Below are positions 11,472-23,800 of a DNA stretch of 64,000 bases, one piece after another (position 1 is the stretch's first letter; each line of letters opens with the position of its first letter). This DNA comes from Tubiluchus corallicola (Eukaryota; Priapulida; Priapulimorpha; Priapulimorphida; Tubiluchidae). The stretch lies in assembly GCA_030141605.1 (NCBI GenBank), contig JAQGDQ010000274.1, positions 237,501-301,500 on the forward strand, read 5' to 3'. Made by a program: the position numbers and the translations under genes. A model generated the notes under the pieces. That model was not told where the DNA came from. It did no database searches and saw only the letters and a program-made list of their open reading frames with translations.

Positions 11472-11559
11472 AGGAATTTTTGTAGTCTGTAATGATATTT
11501 TCTAATTCAGCTTGCTTTAAAAGGAGCTCATCTTGCTCCCATTGTTGTAGGTTGTTCAT
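11401..11559 (-). pseudogene. Probable true Gag N-terminus, out of frame
   Basis: A 52-codon frame starts at ATG 11559 (beginning MNNLQQWEQDELL, charged and helical like the coiled coil that follows) and ends at TGA 11401-11403. It overlaps the first codons of the 1857-residue frame and is one base out of register with it. A run of six C on the coding strand (11430-11435) lies in the overlap. A one-base length change there would join the two frames. I infer either an inactivating indel, a sequencing error in the run, or slippage. Confidence 0.5.
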
Positions 11560-13028
11560 ATTTTTTATCTTAATTTATCTTTTTTGTTAATCGACCCTGC
11601 TGTGTACTCAGTCTTCTTTTGTATTCTTGTAAAGATGCTGTGAAATCGTCACCCCCCCCCTAATGTTTGCTTCTTTTCGCATTGTTCAACAGACTTTTGG
11701 AAGCCAATTGCCTCGGCTGGAAGATCAGCTTTTGGCTTGAAGAAATCCTTTTCCATATTTTGTCTGTTGAAGTTGTGCACTTAAAACCTGCTCGTTCTCC
11801 TTTGTTACCAAGCAACATTTCACATAAGCTACACGATACACACTACATAAGCATTAAAATTACTATCCTAATGTACTTGAATGTATATGTATCAGTGTGT
11901 GCCTATAGTTACTATTTGTACTTCACCAAAGTTATCAAACTGTCATTAAATACCCGGAGTGCACGTGCCGGTAAACATACAAACATACAGACGGCGTGTA
12001 TCAGCAAACCTATGGCAAAAATATGTAGACAAGAACTTCCACAGATCTCAAGCTTTAACCTAAATCGTGGCTTGGTATAGCAGCAGTTCACACATCACGT
12101 ATTAATGTTATATCGATTAAAAAGAAGCGTGATAATTAAGTTAAACACCATATTGCAAATTAATTCAACATTCAACCATGCTTTATGTTGAGCTTTCACA
12201 CTCCTAGGGATAATGCTTGATTAAGCATTGTAGATTATGTTGGGTGACTTAGTAGATTTTCAAATTTTTTAAGCAGGTACAGCACGGTGTAAATTTTGTC
12301 AAAATGAGCAGTCGATTCAGCGTTGTTCACTGAAAACATTTGACACAACGCAAACATTGCATAATATCATATTTTCTAACTTCAATAAACTGTACACAAT
12401 GAGTGCCATATCTTTAATTTGCTTCGATTAGATCAGCTGATGCACGGCAGCGTGGGAGTTTACTACTTGGCTGGATTCCAGCAGGTCTGTTTACATTCGC
12501 CGTATCTGTTGCGGTTCATGTTACTAGTTCCCAGGGCTCCTTAGTTGAAGCTGTATATCATTGGAAGACAATCGCGTGCGCTGTAGCTCGATGAAGGTTC
12601 ACTGGGAGTCAGGTTCGCCCAGAGTACGTTTCTTCCTGACCTCTGCAAGGTCGCCTGCGTCACAGGCTTGTGTTCGATATTGATTGGTTGCTCGCTGTAC
12701 GGCATTCACTACATTTACTACGTCGCACCGGTGTGTAAGATGCTGATTGGCTGTTCGTCTGGACAGTGAAGCAGGTTACTAGGACTGCCTGTAAAATGTT
12801 GCTGGAAGAGTAATTTTCAAGGCTTAGACAGCTTTTTACTGACGATTATTGTCTTTTCAGGCAATGATCTATTGTCCAAAATTATGGCACCAGGTTCTCT
12901 GGTATCTGGCCTCCTCGTCGACTATAATACTGTTTCTCGTAACACTGGCATAACAAATAGATTTATTCGCAAATAATGATAGAATATTGAAGTGTACTAC
13001 AGCCATGGTGGAAGAGCCGATAATAAAC
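11560..13028 (-). other. Long 5' leader of the BEL/Pao element
   Basis: About 1.5 kb separates the 5' LTR from the first Gag codons. I find no second protein in it. It contains a homopolymer of nine C (about 11651-11659, plus strand). Such a long leader may hold packaging or internal promoter sequences, or an older insertion, but nothing specific is visible. Confidence 0.5.
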
Positions 13029-13456
13029 TGTTGTGAACAGAAAGCCTTCACTATTTGATTCATGCTCCAAAGTCGTTTATTCTAAACAGAATAATAAAAA
13101 GAACATTAACAAGTAAGAAAATGAATAAAATGATAAACTGAAGCTCAGTAATTACAAAGAAGTCAACTTATTGGCAAAGTACTTTCTCAAACTTGAGAGA
13201 TTGAATTCACAACTTAATTAAATTACTTAAATTGATGTAACTCACATCGTTGGCTCTTCGTCAAGATTTAAAATTTCTCAAGGTACAAAATTCGGTTATG
13301 ACTAAACGATGTTATTAAATGTAACACAATAACGACAAAAACATTGCTGTGATCAAAAAACACGACCACCATTGTTCCCCTCCTGTCCTTTCCTCCTCAC
13401 TCGTAGAGGGCAGCACCTTCCAATACATAGGTGTCGTTATGCATATTGCCGTTACA
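13029..13456 (-). repeat. BEL/Pao 5' LTR
   Basis: This is the right copy of the LTR and, because the element is on the minus strand, the one that would drive transcription. Length equals that of the left copy. It lies directly beside the right GATGT target duplication. Confidence 0.95.
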
Positions 13457-13516
13457 GATGTCATGTTTCTAAAGCAGGACAAATGTATAATTGCTGCATT
13501 TTTGGACTATCAATAA
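13457..13516 (+). pseudogene. LINE-like C-terminal fragment, right half
   Basis: Starting in the right GATGT target copy, the frame continues in phase with the left half at 5246-5412 for 19 codons (including FLKQDKC and AAFLDYQ) and ends at TAA 13514-13516, followed by TAATAATAA-type sequence typical of a LINE 3' end. This supports a precise retrotransposon insertion at this point. Confidence 0.55.
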
Positions 13517-14405
13517 ATAATAATAATAACTAATCGCTATGATACCTTTGTTTACAGAAGGACTATTTAGATTTCTGGGATGTTTTTGTTTACGTACATT
13601 TACAAATTATCATTATCTTATTAATGTACTAGAGTTATAGAGAACTAATGAACAATAGGCAAACGGTCATTAGTGCGCGAACATTCGACGTTGTGTTTTT
13701 TATATATGCGTTTACGGTTGTCACAAAAACCAAATTTTCGCGAAAATTTATAATAAGTATTGTTTGCCTCTCTATAAGTAAATGTGAGGGTTATCCAAGT
13801 TCATCTCGAGTTGGTATTGATGTTTTCATTTGTGCGTAATGCCTGTGTTTGCCGTATTTGTTTTTTGGAAATAATCTACTATAGCTTTTGAAAGACCTAC
13901 TGCGTTTTACATATTAAGTAGTGGTTTATGTGCGAGTCTTCAAAATAACTAATATGAAAAGATGAAACCAAACCTTAAAATCAACGTTGACACAGTCTGT
14001 AGTCAGTGGCTGATCAAAACTTGTCATACATTTACATCACATCAACAAATTAAAACTCACAGCACACAAAAAACTCAACTCACCAACACAAAACATTAAC
14101 AAAGCATCCTATTTCAATTTCATACATCTAGCATTTTACAAAAAAACTAATTTGTAAATTTTGAAAATGTGTTAAATCTTCCGAACTGTGTGATAGAAAT
14201 GTAAAGTCTTTTGTACTTATGTACTTTATTACAACCTCACTTGTGTTTTTAATTGTAAATTCGTTTTTAACACTCTTACACACAGCAGTGGAAACACTGT
14301 TTATACCACCAATTTTTGAATGTGAAATCTATCGTTCAATGATGTGTAATGTTAATAGCAATCAAGAATTTTATTATTACTGTTATATAGCATCCGAATG
14401 CGTTA
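13517..14405. other. No recognisable gene
   Basis: AT-rich DNA. A short plus-strand frame at 13648-13839 and the start of one at 14219 (hydrophobic, signal-like) are open, but neither has a convincing donor site in the phase needed by the first Ig exon, so I do not call them exons. Confidence 0.35.
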
Positions 14406-14412
14406 TCTGCTA

Positions 14413-15212
14413 TTTGGCGTTTACGTAGCATGCGGATGCGGATGCGGACGCGTTTTGGGGGTGCGGAAGAGATAAAACCGGTTTATATTGTTTTCAAAAT
14501 ATTATATTGTTGTTTATCCTGTTTATCAAACGTGCGCATGCGTACGGTGGCTATTTCCAATTGATTTTATTCCGCAGGTGGAAACGCATACTTTGTTTTA
14601 TTTCTTGTTTTATTTCGTAATCTTCAGAATACAATACACGAGTGACAAGGCAGTTGAAAACTGAAATAAAATATTAAAGAACTACTACAGAAAGAGTGCA
14701 AATTAAAACAAAGTGATGATAATAATTTAAGTAGAAGATCACGGTAAAAACACAAAGAACTAAAATAGCTGCTTACAAGTGTCTGTTAAAAAGTAAAAAT
14801 TTTCTAAAATTGAGATGACATGGCCGTTTTTTAAATAATTTTCTGTTGCCAGCATTTACAGTTGGAACATCATTCACATATGATGGCAGTTTATTCCATA
14901 AACTTACAACTCTGTTGCTGAAGAAATGTTTAAAGCAATTAAGTGAGCTTTTTATCACTTGTAATTTCAATTGGTGGCCCCTTGTAATATTTGCAAGTGG
15001 TGCAAAGTTAAAAAAAGATTCACTTGAGATTGATATGTCTTACTATGCTATAGCACACGATATGTATGCCATGATATGCTACGATTTATGCTGTAGCACA
15101 TAGACAGATCAACATAAATGCGTCTTTATTCAAGGGGTTCCAATCTGAGTTTTGATAATGAGTATGACGCCGAGTTTAATTTAAATTTCGCATCCGGATG
15201 CCAAGTAAACGC
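14413..15212. mobile_element. DNA-transposon-like element with GGCGTTTAC ends
   Basis: The left end reads GGCGTTTACGTAGCATGCGG and the right end, reversed, reads GGCGTTTACTTGGCATCCGG, giving an imperfect terminal inverted repeat of about 28 bp. No transposase is visible. The interior includes a LINE tail at 14773-14970. I could not see a matching target duplication, so the boundaries are tentative. Confidence 0.5.
14773..14970 (-). pseudogene. LINE C-terminal tail fragment
   Basis: The minus frame contains FFSNRVVSLWNKLPSYV and ends at a stop about 25 residues later. This F-x-NRVV-x-WN-x-LP-x-V signature is the standard end of many CR1/Rex-like LINE reverse transcriptases. A second, diverged copy on the plus strand is at 43241-43421. 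Only the tail survives. Confidence 0.8.
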
Positions 15213-15750
15213 CTCTTTAATGCTCAAAATAGTTTCCTGAATTACTCGTCTCGCTTGTAACTATACAGTCACTCGTTTGAAATGACCATAATTCTTTTTA
15301 CAAAGAAATCTACCCGGGTCTTTGATGTTTCTGATGGCGCCTTTGATGTTTTCAACACACGATTATTATTTCAACACACGTGATAATTATTTTTTCTCAT
15401 TTTGTATTTTCAACACTGAATAGAATTTGCCCAAATTGGTTTCGCGATTCAAACGCGTGAAACACGATCCTGCTCTTTCCAGAGCGTGAAACGAACGGAA
15501 ATCCTGTTTTAGTATAAGAGTGGGCGAAAATCAAGATGAATATAAAATTAATGAGATACATTCCACTTCATGCTCTCTTGCTTCAGCACTTTAACAATAC
15601 GCAGGCGTTATTACTTTATCAGTGAACCGTACTTTGGTAATCAGTCAAAATTTTCGATCTCATATTTAATTAAAGTTTCCCTTGAATGCTTTCAGGAATT
15701 CTGTGAACGTAATTAAGGAAAGAATTCTTTCTCTATGCAGGGTGGGATCT
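15213..15750. other. No recognisable gene
   Basis: Nothing beyond short open frames and moderately AT-rich sequence is seen here. Confidence 0.35.
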
Positions 15751-17905
15751 TTTGGGGGGCCCAGTGCTAATGAAATTATGGAGCCCTTTCAGACGGAGCC
15801 AGTCTCTAGTTTTCTCGCGCTCGTCTCGAATATTTTTTACTCGTGATATATTTCAGCAACATTTCCATAGCTGGGGCTATATTTCAAATAAAGAGCTTCA
15901 AAGAGGGGCCCTTGTCTCAAATAAAAGGCCTCAAACAAGGGTTCTTTGTCTGAAATAAAATGCCTCAAACAAGGGTCCTTTGTCTGAAATAAAATGACTC
16001 AAACAAGGGTTCTTTGTGTCAAATAAATTACCTCAAACAAGGGTCCTTTGTCTCAAATAAAATGCCCCAGAGAAGGGTCCTTTGTCTCAAATGCCTCAAA
16101 CAAGGGTGCTCTCTCTCAAATAAAATGCCTCAAAACAAGGGTTCTTTGTCTCAAATATAATGCCTCAAACAAGGGTGCTGCGTCTCAAATAAAATACCTC
16201 AAACAAGGATGCTTTGTCTCATTTAAAATGCCTCAAACAAGGGTGCTTTGTCTCAAATAAAATGCCTCAAACAAAGGTGCTTTGTCTCAAGTAAAATGAT
16301 TCAAACAAGGGTTCTGTGTCTCAAATAAAATGTCTCAAACAAGGGTCCTTTGTCTCAAATAAAATGCCTCAGACAAGGGTCCTTTGTCTGAAATAAAATG
16401 ATTCAAACACGGGTTCTTTGTCTCAAATAAATTACCTCAAACAAGGGTCCTTTGTCTCAAATAAAATGCCCCAGACAAGGGTCCTTTGTCTCAAATGCCT
16501 CAAACAAGGGTGCTCTCTCTCTCAAATAAAATGCCTCAAAACAAGGGTTCTTTGTCTCAAATATAATGCCTCAAACAAGGGTGCTGCGTCTCAAATAAAA
16601 TACCTCAAACAAGGATGCTTTGTCTCATTTAAAATGCCTCAAACAAGGGTGCTTTGTCTCAAATAAAATGCCACAAACAAAGGTGCTTTGTCTCAAGTAA
16701 AATGATTCAAACAAGGGTTCTGTGTCTCAAATAAAATGTCTCAAACAAGGGTCCTTTGTCTCAAATAAAATGCCTCAGACAAGGGTCCTTTGTCTCAAAT
16801 AAAATGCCTCAAACAAGGGTCCTTTGTCTCAAATAAAATGCCCCAGACAAGGGTCCTTTGTCTCAAATGCCTCAAACAAGGGTGCTCTCTCTCAAATAAA
16901 ATGCCTCAAAACAAGGGTTCTTTGTCTCAAATATAATGCCTCAAACAAGGGTGCTGCCTCTCAAATAAAATACCTCAAACAAGGATGCTTTGTCTCATTT
17001 AAAATGCCTCAAACAAGGGTGCTTTGTCTCAAATAAAATGCCTCAAAACAAGGGTTCTTTGTCTCAAATATAATGCCTCAAGCAAGGGTGCTGCGTCTCA
17101 AATAAATACCTCAAACAAGGATGCTTTGCCTCATTTAAAATGCCTCAAACAAGGGTGCTTTGTCTCAAATAAAATGCCACAAACAAAGGTGCTTTGTCTC
17201 AAGTAAAATGATTCAAACAAGGGTTCTGTGTCTCAAATAAAATGTTTCAAACAAGGGTCCTTTGTCTCAAATAAAATACCTCAGACAAGGGTCCTTTGTC
17301 TGAAATAAAATGATTCAAACACGGGTTCTTTGTCTCAAATAAATTACCTCAAACAATGGTCCTTTGTCTCAAACAAAATGCCCCAGACAAGGGTGCTGCG
17401 TCTCAAATAAAATACCTCAAACAAGAGTCCTTTGTCTGAAATAAAATACCTCAAACAAGGGTGCTTTGTCTCAAGTAAAATTATTCAAACAAGGGTTTTG
17501 TGTCTCAAATAAAATGTCTCAAACAAGGGTGCTCTCTCTCAAATAAAATGCCTCAAACAAAGGTGCTTTGTCTCAAGTAAAATGCCTCAAACAAGGGTGC
17601 TTTGTCTCAAACAAAATGCCTCAAACAAGAGTGCTTTGTCTCAAATAAAATGATTAAAACAAGGGTGCTTTGTCTCAAATAAATTACCTCAAACAAGGCT
17701 GCTTTGTCTCATTTAAAATGCCTCAAACAAAAATTCTTTGTCTCAAATAAAATGCCTCAAACAAGGGTCCTCTGTCTCAAATAAAATGATTCAAACAAGG
17801 GTGCTTTGTCTCAAATAAAATGATTCAAACGAGGGTTCTTTGTCTCAAATAAAATGATTCAAAAAAGGGTGCTTTGTCTCAAATAAAATGCCTCAGACAG
17901 GAATA
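15751..17905 (+). repeat. Element F with hugely expanded ~35-bp minisatellite
   Basis: The first 120 bp (GGAGCC, TTTTCTCGCGCTCGTCTCG, GATATATTTCAGCAACATTT) match the 5' part of two other copies at 31870 and 49972. Downstream, a 35-bp unit built around TCAAATAAAATGCCTCAAAC and AAGGGTCCTTTGTC repeats about 55 times to 17905. The other two copies carry only about three to four units at the same place. Variants repeat at a higher-order period of roughly 370-405 bp (compare 16064, 16468, 16842). Short frames inside (CLKTRVLCLK repeats) are artefacts. Confidence 0.95.
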
Positions 17906-17919
17906 AACAGACCAGTAAA

Positions 17920-18160
17920 AAATTGATACAGTAATTTTTTACTGGTCTGGTTATTCATGACCTATTTGGCTTCTTTTAACTACTTACATAATGGTCTCTG
18001 CCTATATAAGCTAGTTGTATGTTTGCAAATTTACCACTGACGATGACAGTAGCAGCTGGTCGAAACGTTTGACATGATTTTAACATTTTAATGTAAAAGC
18101 GTTGATAAAGTTGAGCTGTTTTTAGAATAAATGTTTTTACTTGCCTGTAATTTTAAAAAA
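17920..18160 (+). repeat. Dispersed element E, copy 1 (GATGACAG...GTCGAAACG)
   Basis: It shares CTAGTTGTATGTTTGCAAAT, the core CTGACGATGACAGTAGCAGC and GGTCGAAACGTTTGACATGA, then an AATAAA-like 3' part, with copies at 27385-27500 (minus) and 37095-37225. The element looks like the 3' end of a retroelement. A hammerhead-like core is discussed under the copy at 37095. Confidence 0.6.
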
Positions 18161-18645
18161 TGAATTGAATTATTTATTTTTACTGTTGCTGAATATTGCA
18201 CATATTATAATGATGTGTGTGAAGCAAAGAGTTCCTTCCTTTAAACACAAAACGTAAACGTCAATCAGAGATATTGTTGTGACTTGACCTCTTTTGAAAA
18301 CCATTATATCCCCTCATAACGTTGTAGAAGAAGTGATTCATAGCTAGCATTCTCATTCGATTGAAGCCCGGTTTTATTGCCATTACACGTACAAAGCGAT
18401 TAGTTTTTACTTAGATGTCTGTAATGTCTTCTGCTTAGAATCACTCTTATAAATAATTCTTTTCATTTCGTTCGACTAATTATATTTTGTTCGGCTGGAG
18501 CAGGACAGCACAGTTTAATACAGTTTAATACAGTTTATGTAAAACTGTGAACTTCTCAAATGATATCCTGCTAGCATGCTCACCAAGTCTATGTGAAAGA
18601 AAAAACGGACCCAATCTTAAACTATATCTAAAACAATCCACCATG
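18161..18645. other. No recognisable gene
   Basis: Nothing specific is seen. The end of this stretch contains two TACAGTTTAA repeats and leads into the next minisatellite. Confidence 0.35.
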
Positions 18646-18649
18646 AATC

Positions 18650-19265
18650 AATACAACAGAATGCTAGGCCTAATTTACTGAAGGTAATGTTAAAAATTGT
18701 AGGCCTAGTTTACTGAAGGTAATGTTTTAAACAGTAGACCTAATTTATTAAAAGTAATGTTGAAATAGAAGGCCTAGTTTAAAGGTAATGTTAAAAATAG
18801 TAGGTTTAATTTATGTAAGGTAATGTAAAAAAATAGTAGGCTTAGTTTACTGAAGGTAATGTTAAAAATTGTAGGCCTAATTTGCAGAAGGTAATGTTTA
18901 AAATTGTAGGCCTAATTTACTGAAGGTAATGTTAAAAATTGTAGGCCTAATTTACTGAAAGTAATGTTGAAAATTGTAGGCCTAGTTTACTGAAGGTAAT
19001 TTTAAAAATGGTAGGTCAAGTATATTGATGGTAATGTTAAAAATAGTAGGCCTAGTTTAGTGGAGGTAATGTTAAAAATGGTAGAGGCCTAGGTTGCTGA
19101 AGGTAATGTTAAAATTAGTAGGCCTAATTTATTGAAGGCAATGTTAGAAACATAGGTCTAGTTTACTGGAAACATAGGTCTAGTTTACTGAAGATAATGT
19201 TATAAATAGTAGGCCTAGTTTACTGAAGGAAATGTTGAAAATAGTAAGCCTAGTTTATTGAAGAT
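18650..19265. repeat. ~35-bp minisatellite (AGGCCTA...GGTAATGTTAAAAAT)
   Basis: About 17 diverged copies of a unit with GTAGGCCTAATTTACTGAAG and GTAATGTTAAAAATT. Variation between copies is high, so it is older than the array at 15.9-17.9 kb. No coding potential. Confidence 0.9.
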
Positions 19266-19874
19266 AATGTGTTTGCCAAACGTGGCTTCATTGATTCGAA
19301 TGTTGAAACACTTTGAGCAGCCTCCATTGAGCTGTCAACGTTGATGGTGTTGATGTTCACACTACAGCTGCTACTGGACGAAGGAGCTTCCAATAAGTAT
19401 CACTTATGCATAATTTGAATAAACACATAGATCGTGACTCTCCGACCGACGAAGCAGAATAATTGTACATTATCACATTGCTGTTTCTCACAGCAAACAC
19501 GAGTCCCACTTGACCTTGTTACAAGCCAATTACTATTGACCAGACATTGTTATAACCTCTAGAGTACAAGCGGAATCTACTCAGCACTTCCGGAAATGCT
19601 CTACTTTATTGGGTTGGCGTCAACGGCTCACCACGTGACGTCAGTTTGATCAGATTATCCCGAGTTTAATAGAGTTTCAAGTCGTTCAGATCAGTTTAGC
19701 CATTAGTGTAATACTGGAAAAATGACGAGTACATTAGGACGCTGTTACCGGATATTAGCTGGTTGCTTTTAACCTTTTTTCTTCCAAGTTTCTTATCAAG
19801 AAGGAAGCTTAGTGTAATATTTCTAGCACTAATTGTACAAAGTAATTAGCCTGCAATGTTGTCATTTAACTTTG
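19266..19874. other. No recognisable gene upstream of Ig1
   Basis: I looked here for a signal-peptide exon ending in phase 1, as the Ig1 exon requires. The only ATG frame of note (near 19722) stops after 16 codons. The missing first exon must be elsewhere, probably left of the window or too short to see. Confidence 0.4.
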
Positions 19875-20470
19875 TTTTGTTAAAGTAAAGAAGTCACTCA
19901 GCATGTTGGGTTTATTTTACTATTATGCTTCAACTTAGAAAAATATAACAAAGAGATTTGCAAAGAACTGCCTATAAAGCATAAATTTACAATAAACTAC
20001 CCCTGAATAGAAATTTTCAGGCATGGTAGTCGCCGCCATTCTGAAAATCATGACTTAACTGGGAGACTTCGTGGCTTTCCGTAAACGTTCGGCAGCTCAT
20101 GCGTGAACACAACAGTAAATCTAGAATTTGAAATTTATCTATTTTCATCTTAAAACTTGCCTAGTTTTAGTACAACACACTGAATATCTTACAGTAGCAA
20201 TATACTTCAATTTTCGATTTCGCTTGCGGAATATTTTTCTTGTTGAAAATTATGTTAGTTTGTGATGTCGTCAATAGTTGGGCTCACCCACCGTTAATTA
20301 AGTCTTAATCTATTATTTAATTATCAGAAACGCTTCTGCAGTATTAAATGCATTAAAATGTTTACGTTTTATACATTTTAATTCGGATACATTTTAATAT
20401 ATCGGATTTGAAAATGGCGTAGCACATGAAAAATCATCCAGTCTTCCTTTAACGACCTTGCAGAAAGAGA
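19875..20470 (+). mobile_element. Element B/C, full-length copy (~590 bp)
   Basis: It starts AAAGTAAAGAAGTCACTCAG and ends GTCTTCCTTTAACG. The ends share a short inverted TAAAGGAA-type motif. The first half matches copies at 34600, 46205 and 52375; the second half matches 33960-34350 and 38150-38575. No protein is encoded, so it is a non-autonomous element. Its right end, CTTCCTTTAACGACCTTGCAG, is a pyrimidine-rich tract ending in CAG, 50 bp before the Ig1 exon. Confidence 0.7.
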
Positions 20471-20524
20471 CGGTATATATCAGACGTTTTTACTAACAAT
20501 AATTGTTTTCTTTACATATTACAG

Positions 20525-20851
20525 GTGTTCATTGCGTAAATGACAATATATGGACGGCACCAACATTTTTTCACGAACCCCCCTCCTCTGTGATATTCAC
20601 AAACGATACAGGGGCGAGTGTGCCCTGCTCTGTAAGGGGAAACCCACAACCGGTCATTGAATGGAGAAATAGGTTCGGAAGTGCTCTAAGAAATGTGACG
20701 GAGCTTCGCTCCATATACAGCAATGGAACTCTTCGCTTGCATCCCTTCAAGAAAGATTTGTATGATGCCAATGTTCACGCCACTGTTTACGTTTGTTTCG
20801 CGAAAAATAGCAATGGAGTCGTACGCAGCCGCAACATCACTGTGCACGCAC
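20525..20851 (+). CDS. Dscam: Dscam exon: Ig1
   Basis: The acceptor is TTACAG and the donor GTAAGT; both ends are phase 1. The exon encodes the whole first Ig domain: the family motif EPPSSVIF, the B-strand Cys in VPCSVRG, the C-strand Trp in VIEWRNR, and the F-strand Cys in ATVYVCFAKN. The linker back to the signal peptide (VHCVNDNIW) is at its start. Three or more N-x-S/T sites are visible. Confidence 0.93.
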
Positions 20852-23800
20852 GTAAGTAGATTTAAGATTAATGTTATAACACGTTTTCATTTAGTAAAAA
20901 TTTAAAAATTATTAATTCAAATTTAAAACTGTAAAGCTACGACTCCGTGTGCCCGTAATGCGTGATCCGTAATGCGTATTCAGACGATAGCCCTCGCGTT
21001 CGATTGAATACGTATCACGCATCACGCATTACGGATGACGCATTAGGTACACATGGAAACACTTCGACGTGTTTAAATATAAACTGCTGTATACGGATCG
21101 CGCATTACAGATTACGCGTCACGCATTACGTGCACATGGAGTTGTACCTTCAGTTTAAAAAATCCCCGCAAAACCTGCTAGAAAGACAAAAGTGAAATAT
21201 AGTTCATTGTTCCTGTTACACAGTCAGAAGATGAATTCTTGCAACTCTCTCCACCAATGCTTACATGATCTCTAAGCGTATTCAAACTGGAATTAAAAAC
21301 ATTAAGGAAGTTTAACATTAATCGTAAACATTATTCATATGGCACGGGACTCGACTCTGTCCATCACGCACGCATGCGCATTGGGTTTAGTCAGTTAAAT
21401 GGTGATTTGTTTCTGAAAGGCTGCACCGTTTCTGATGGTCTACTTGTCTCCCCAAATTGTGGTCGTGGTGAATATTTTGAAAACGTTTTTTCCTAGAATG
21501 CCCTCATTATTAGCACGCCAGAGATGCTATGTTCAGTCAATTAAATAGCATACTATTGCCTTTAAATATCAATCTTTTACAATATAGTAATAGTGAACTT
21601 TTGTCATTGTACGTATGTGGAAGTGATGATTTTAATATTGCTGTTAACAGTAAAATTTTTGATTGCGTCCAAAATTACATTACGAGAACTAAACTTTTTA
21701 ATGTGAACAAACATTAGGATTTCTTTTGTGTACTTAGGGTATATTTTAAGATAGTTTTTGTTATTATTTACTTGTTATATTATTGATTCCGTCATATCTG
21801 CTAACTTTCTATGTATGTGTCTTTGTTTATAAGTATTTGTATGTATGTATATCTATGTCTGAATTTATTTCTATTTAAATTAATTTTTTCTGCACTTCTG
21901 CTTGTACATATTTTTACATGATGAGGATTCGTGTATCAGTTTTAAAAAAGTCTAATCTAAACCAAATAAACTGTTTAAACTCGTGAAAAGATCAAAAATC
22001 CTTTTTGTAGAACTCTGTCCAAATATTGATCGTTTAAAAGCCAGCAAAAGTTCATACGAGAAGGCACCGTTGGAGCTACCGTAGGCCTACGTTCTTAATT
22101 GATTTCGACTTCAATTGTAGAGTTCGTCTTGCAAAATTTCGCCTAAACAGTCATTTATTCAAACTCTTGTAACCTCTAGAAATCTTTTCAATGGGTAGAG
22201 TGACGTAAGAGAAAACTTTGTGGATCGTTTAGTGTAGTGGTGTTGCGGTGTGAATAACTTAGAACGAATCTTTACTAAACAGCATGAATAACACGTTGAC
22301 ATTACTAACAAAACTAATATTTTATTTATTGTTTTTTTATTTAAAGTTCATTTCAGCACATAAAAATGCCATATAAAAGTTGGAAATTTACACTAAAAGC
22401 TGAGAAATAATTTAATAAACAAATGTTAGAAACAACTATATGTACTGCTGTAATAACTTAATAACTGTAATACTACACTAATTGTATTAATTACACATGT
22501 ATTGGATTTCTGAATTAAGTAGCAACATTGTACATTACAATGTACAACTTGTACTTTGCATAGGTTTATAGGCTTATGTAAATCGAGAATCGTTTCTGTT
22601 ATCGTATCTATTGTATGGATTTTGTAAATTTTAATTAAGTATTAACTAATGAACTAGTCGTATTTTTGAATTAACTATTTTGAGTTATTACGTACTCGAA
22701 CTAACTAATTGTATATTTCATCACTGCACATAGTGGAAATATTGTAATCAGTAACAGTTACAGTATTGTAAATGCACTCAAAATAAATAAAGTTTATATA
22801 TAAGAATGCTACACGTCATGTACTATTAAAAACTAGGAAATTTACAAAAATGTAAAATATATATATAGAATTTAAAACCACAAAGCATCAGTGAAAGAAG
22901 CCACTGTTACTACATCAATAAATCAAGCCATCTTCTAAATATTCTACTATAAAATCACACATCAGTTTGGTGGCAATTTGGTGTTATAAGATGACATTTG
23001 TACTTAAGAGAATTTCATTAATTAAGTAATTAGTAACGTTAAAGAACAACTATAGAGGAAGTATAGTCGCATTGCGGGACTGAAGGACACCAAGCTATCC
23101 TGGAATTCCAGCCCACTGACTCCCGAAATTCCAGCCCTCTGACTCCCGAGACAAGTCGAATTCAGACCAATATGTATTTTTACAGTGAGGCTTAATTTTA
23201 TTACGATTACTAGATGGAATTTGCTTTACTTGAAGAGTAATTCGAATGAGAAACTCGAAAACTAACAAACCTATACCAAAGAATCGCCTTTCATTACCTC
23301 TTAATATAAACAACTTTGACCCACAATTGAAAATTTCAGTTTTTCTTTCTAGTAGTTCTCTACTAAGTTATGAACAGAACGCAATCGTATTTGTCCTGTC
23401 ACAGCAATATATTGGTTCATCTAATCGTTTTATTTATCCTAATTAACAACTGGAATAGATATGTATATTTTGTGATAGATTTGTTTTTCCTGTCAAACTG
23501 CACTCCTGCAAATCTTGCAGCCTGAGGCACTTTGGTGAGCATTTGTTAGCTGTTTGCCAAAGACATTTATTTCAAACAAATGTTTATAAAAAATTGCTTT
23601 ACAATGCATTGTAATGTTATAATAACTCTAGTGTTATATTATTACAATAATGTATACTCTAGTGTTATATCATTACAATAATGCATACTCTAGTGTTATA
23701 TCGTTACAATAATGCATAGTCTAGTGTTATATCGTTACAATCATGCATACTCTAGTGTTATATCATTACAATAATGCATACTCTAGTGTTATATCATTAC

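Larger units (their letters stand above)
5413..13456 (-). mobile_element. Complete BEL/Pao LTR retrotransposon
   Basis: The element is 8044 bp on the minus strand. It is bounded by two 428-bp LTRs and flanked by the 5-bp direct repeat GATGT (5408-5412 and 13457-13461), a target duplication size usual for BEL/Pao. Between the LTRs are a long leader, one Gag-Pol frame and a polypurine tract next to the 3' LTR. The LTRs show one visible substitution (near 5614 versus 13230), so the insertion is recent. It may be able to move, apart from a suspected frame problem at the start of gag. I could not identify a convincing primer binding site just inside the 5' LTR. Confidence 0.95.

Noticed and set aside
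14219-14428. Possible signal-peptide exon for Dscam (MYFITTSLVFLIVNSF)
   Set aside because: Hydrophobic start, but no donor in phase 1 at a sensible distance. It is also 6 kb away across two large arrays. Not supported.
16048-17206. Frames with repeated CLKTRVLCLK-like peptides
   Set aside because: Artefacts of the 35-bp minisatellite. They break at each unit variant and have no family match.
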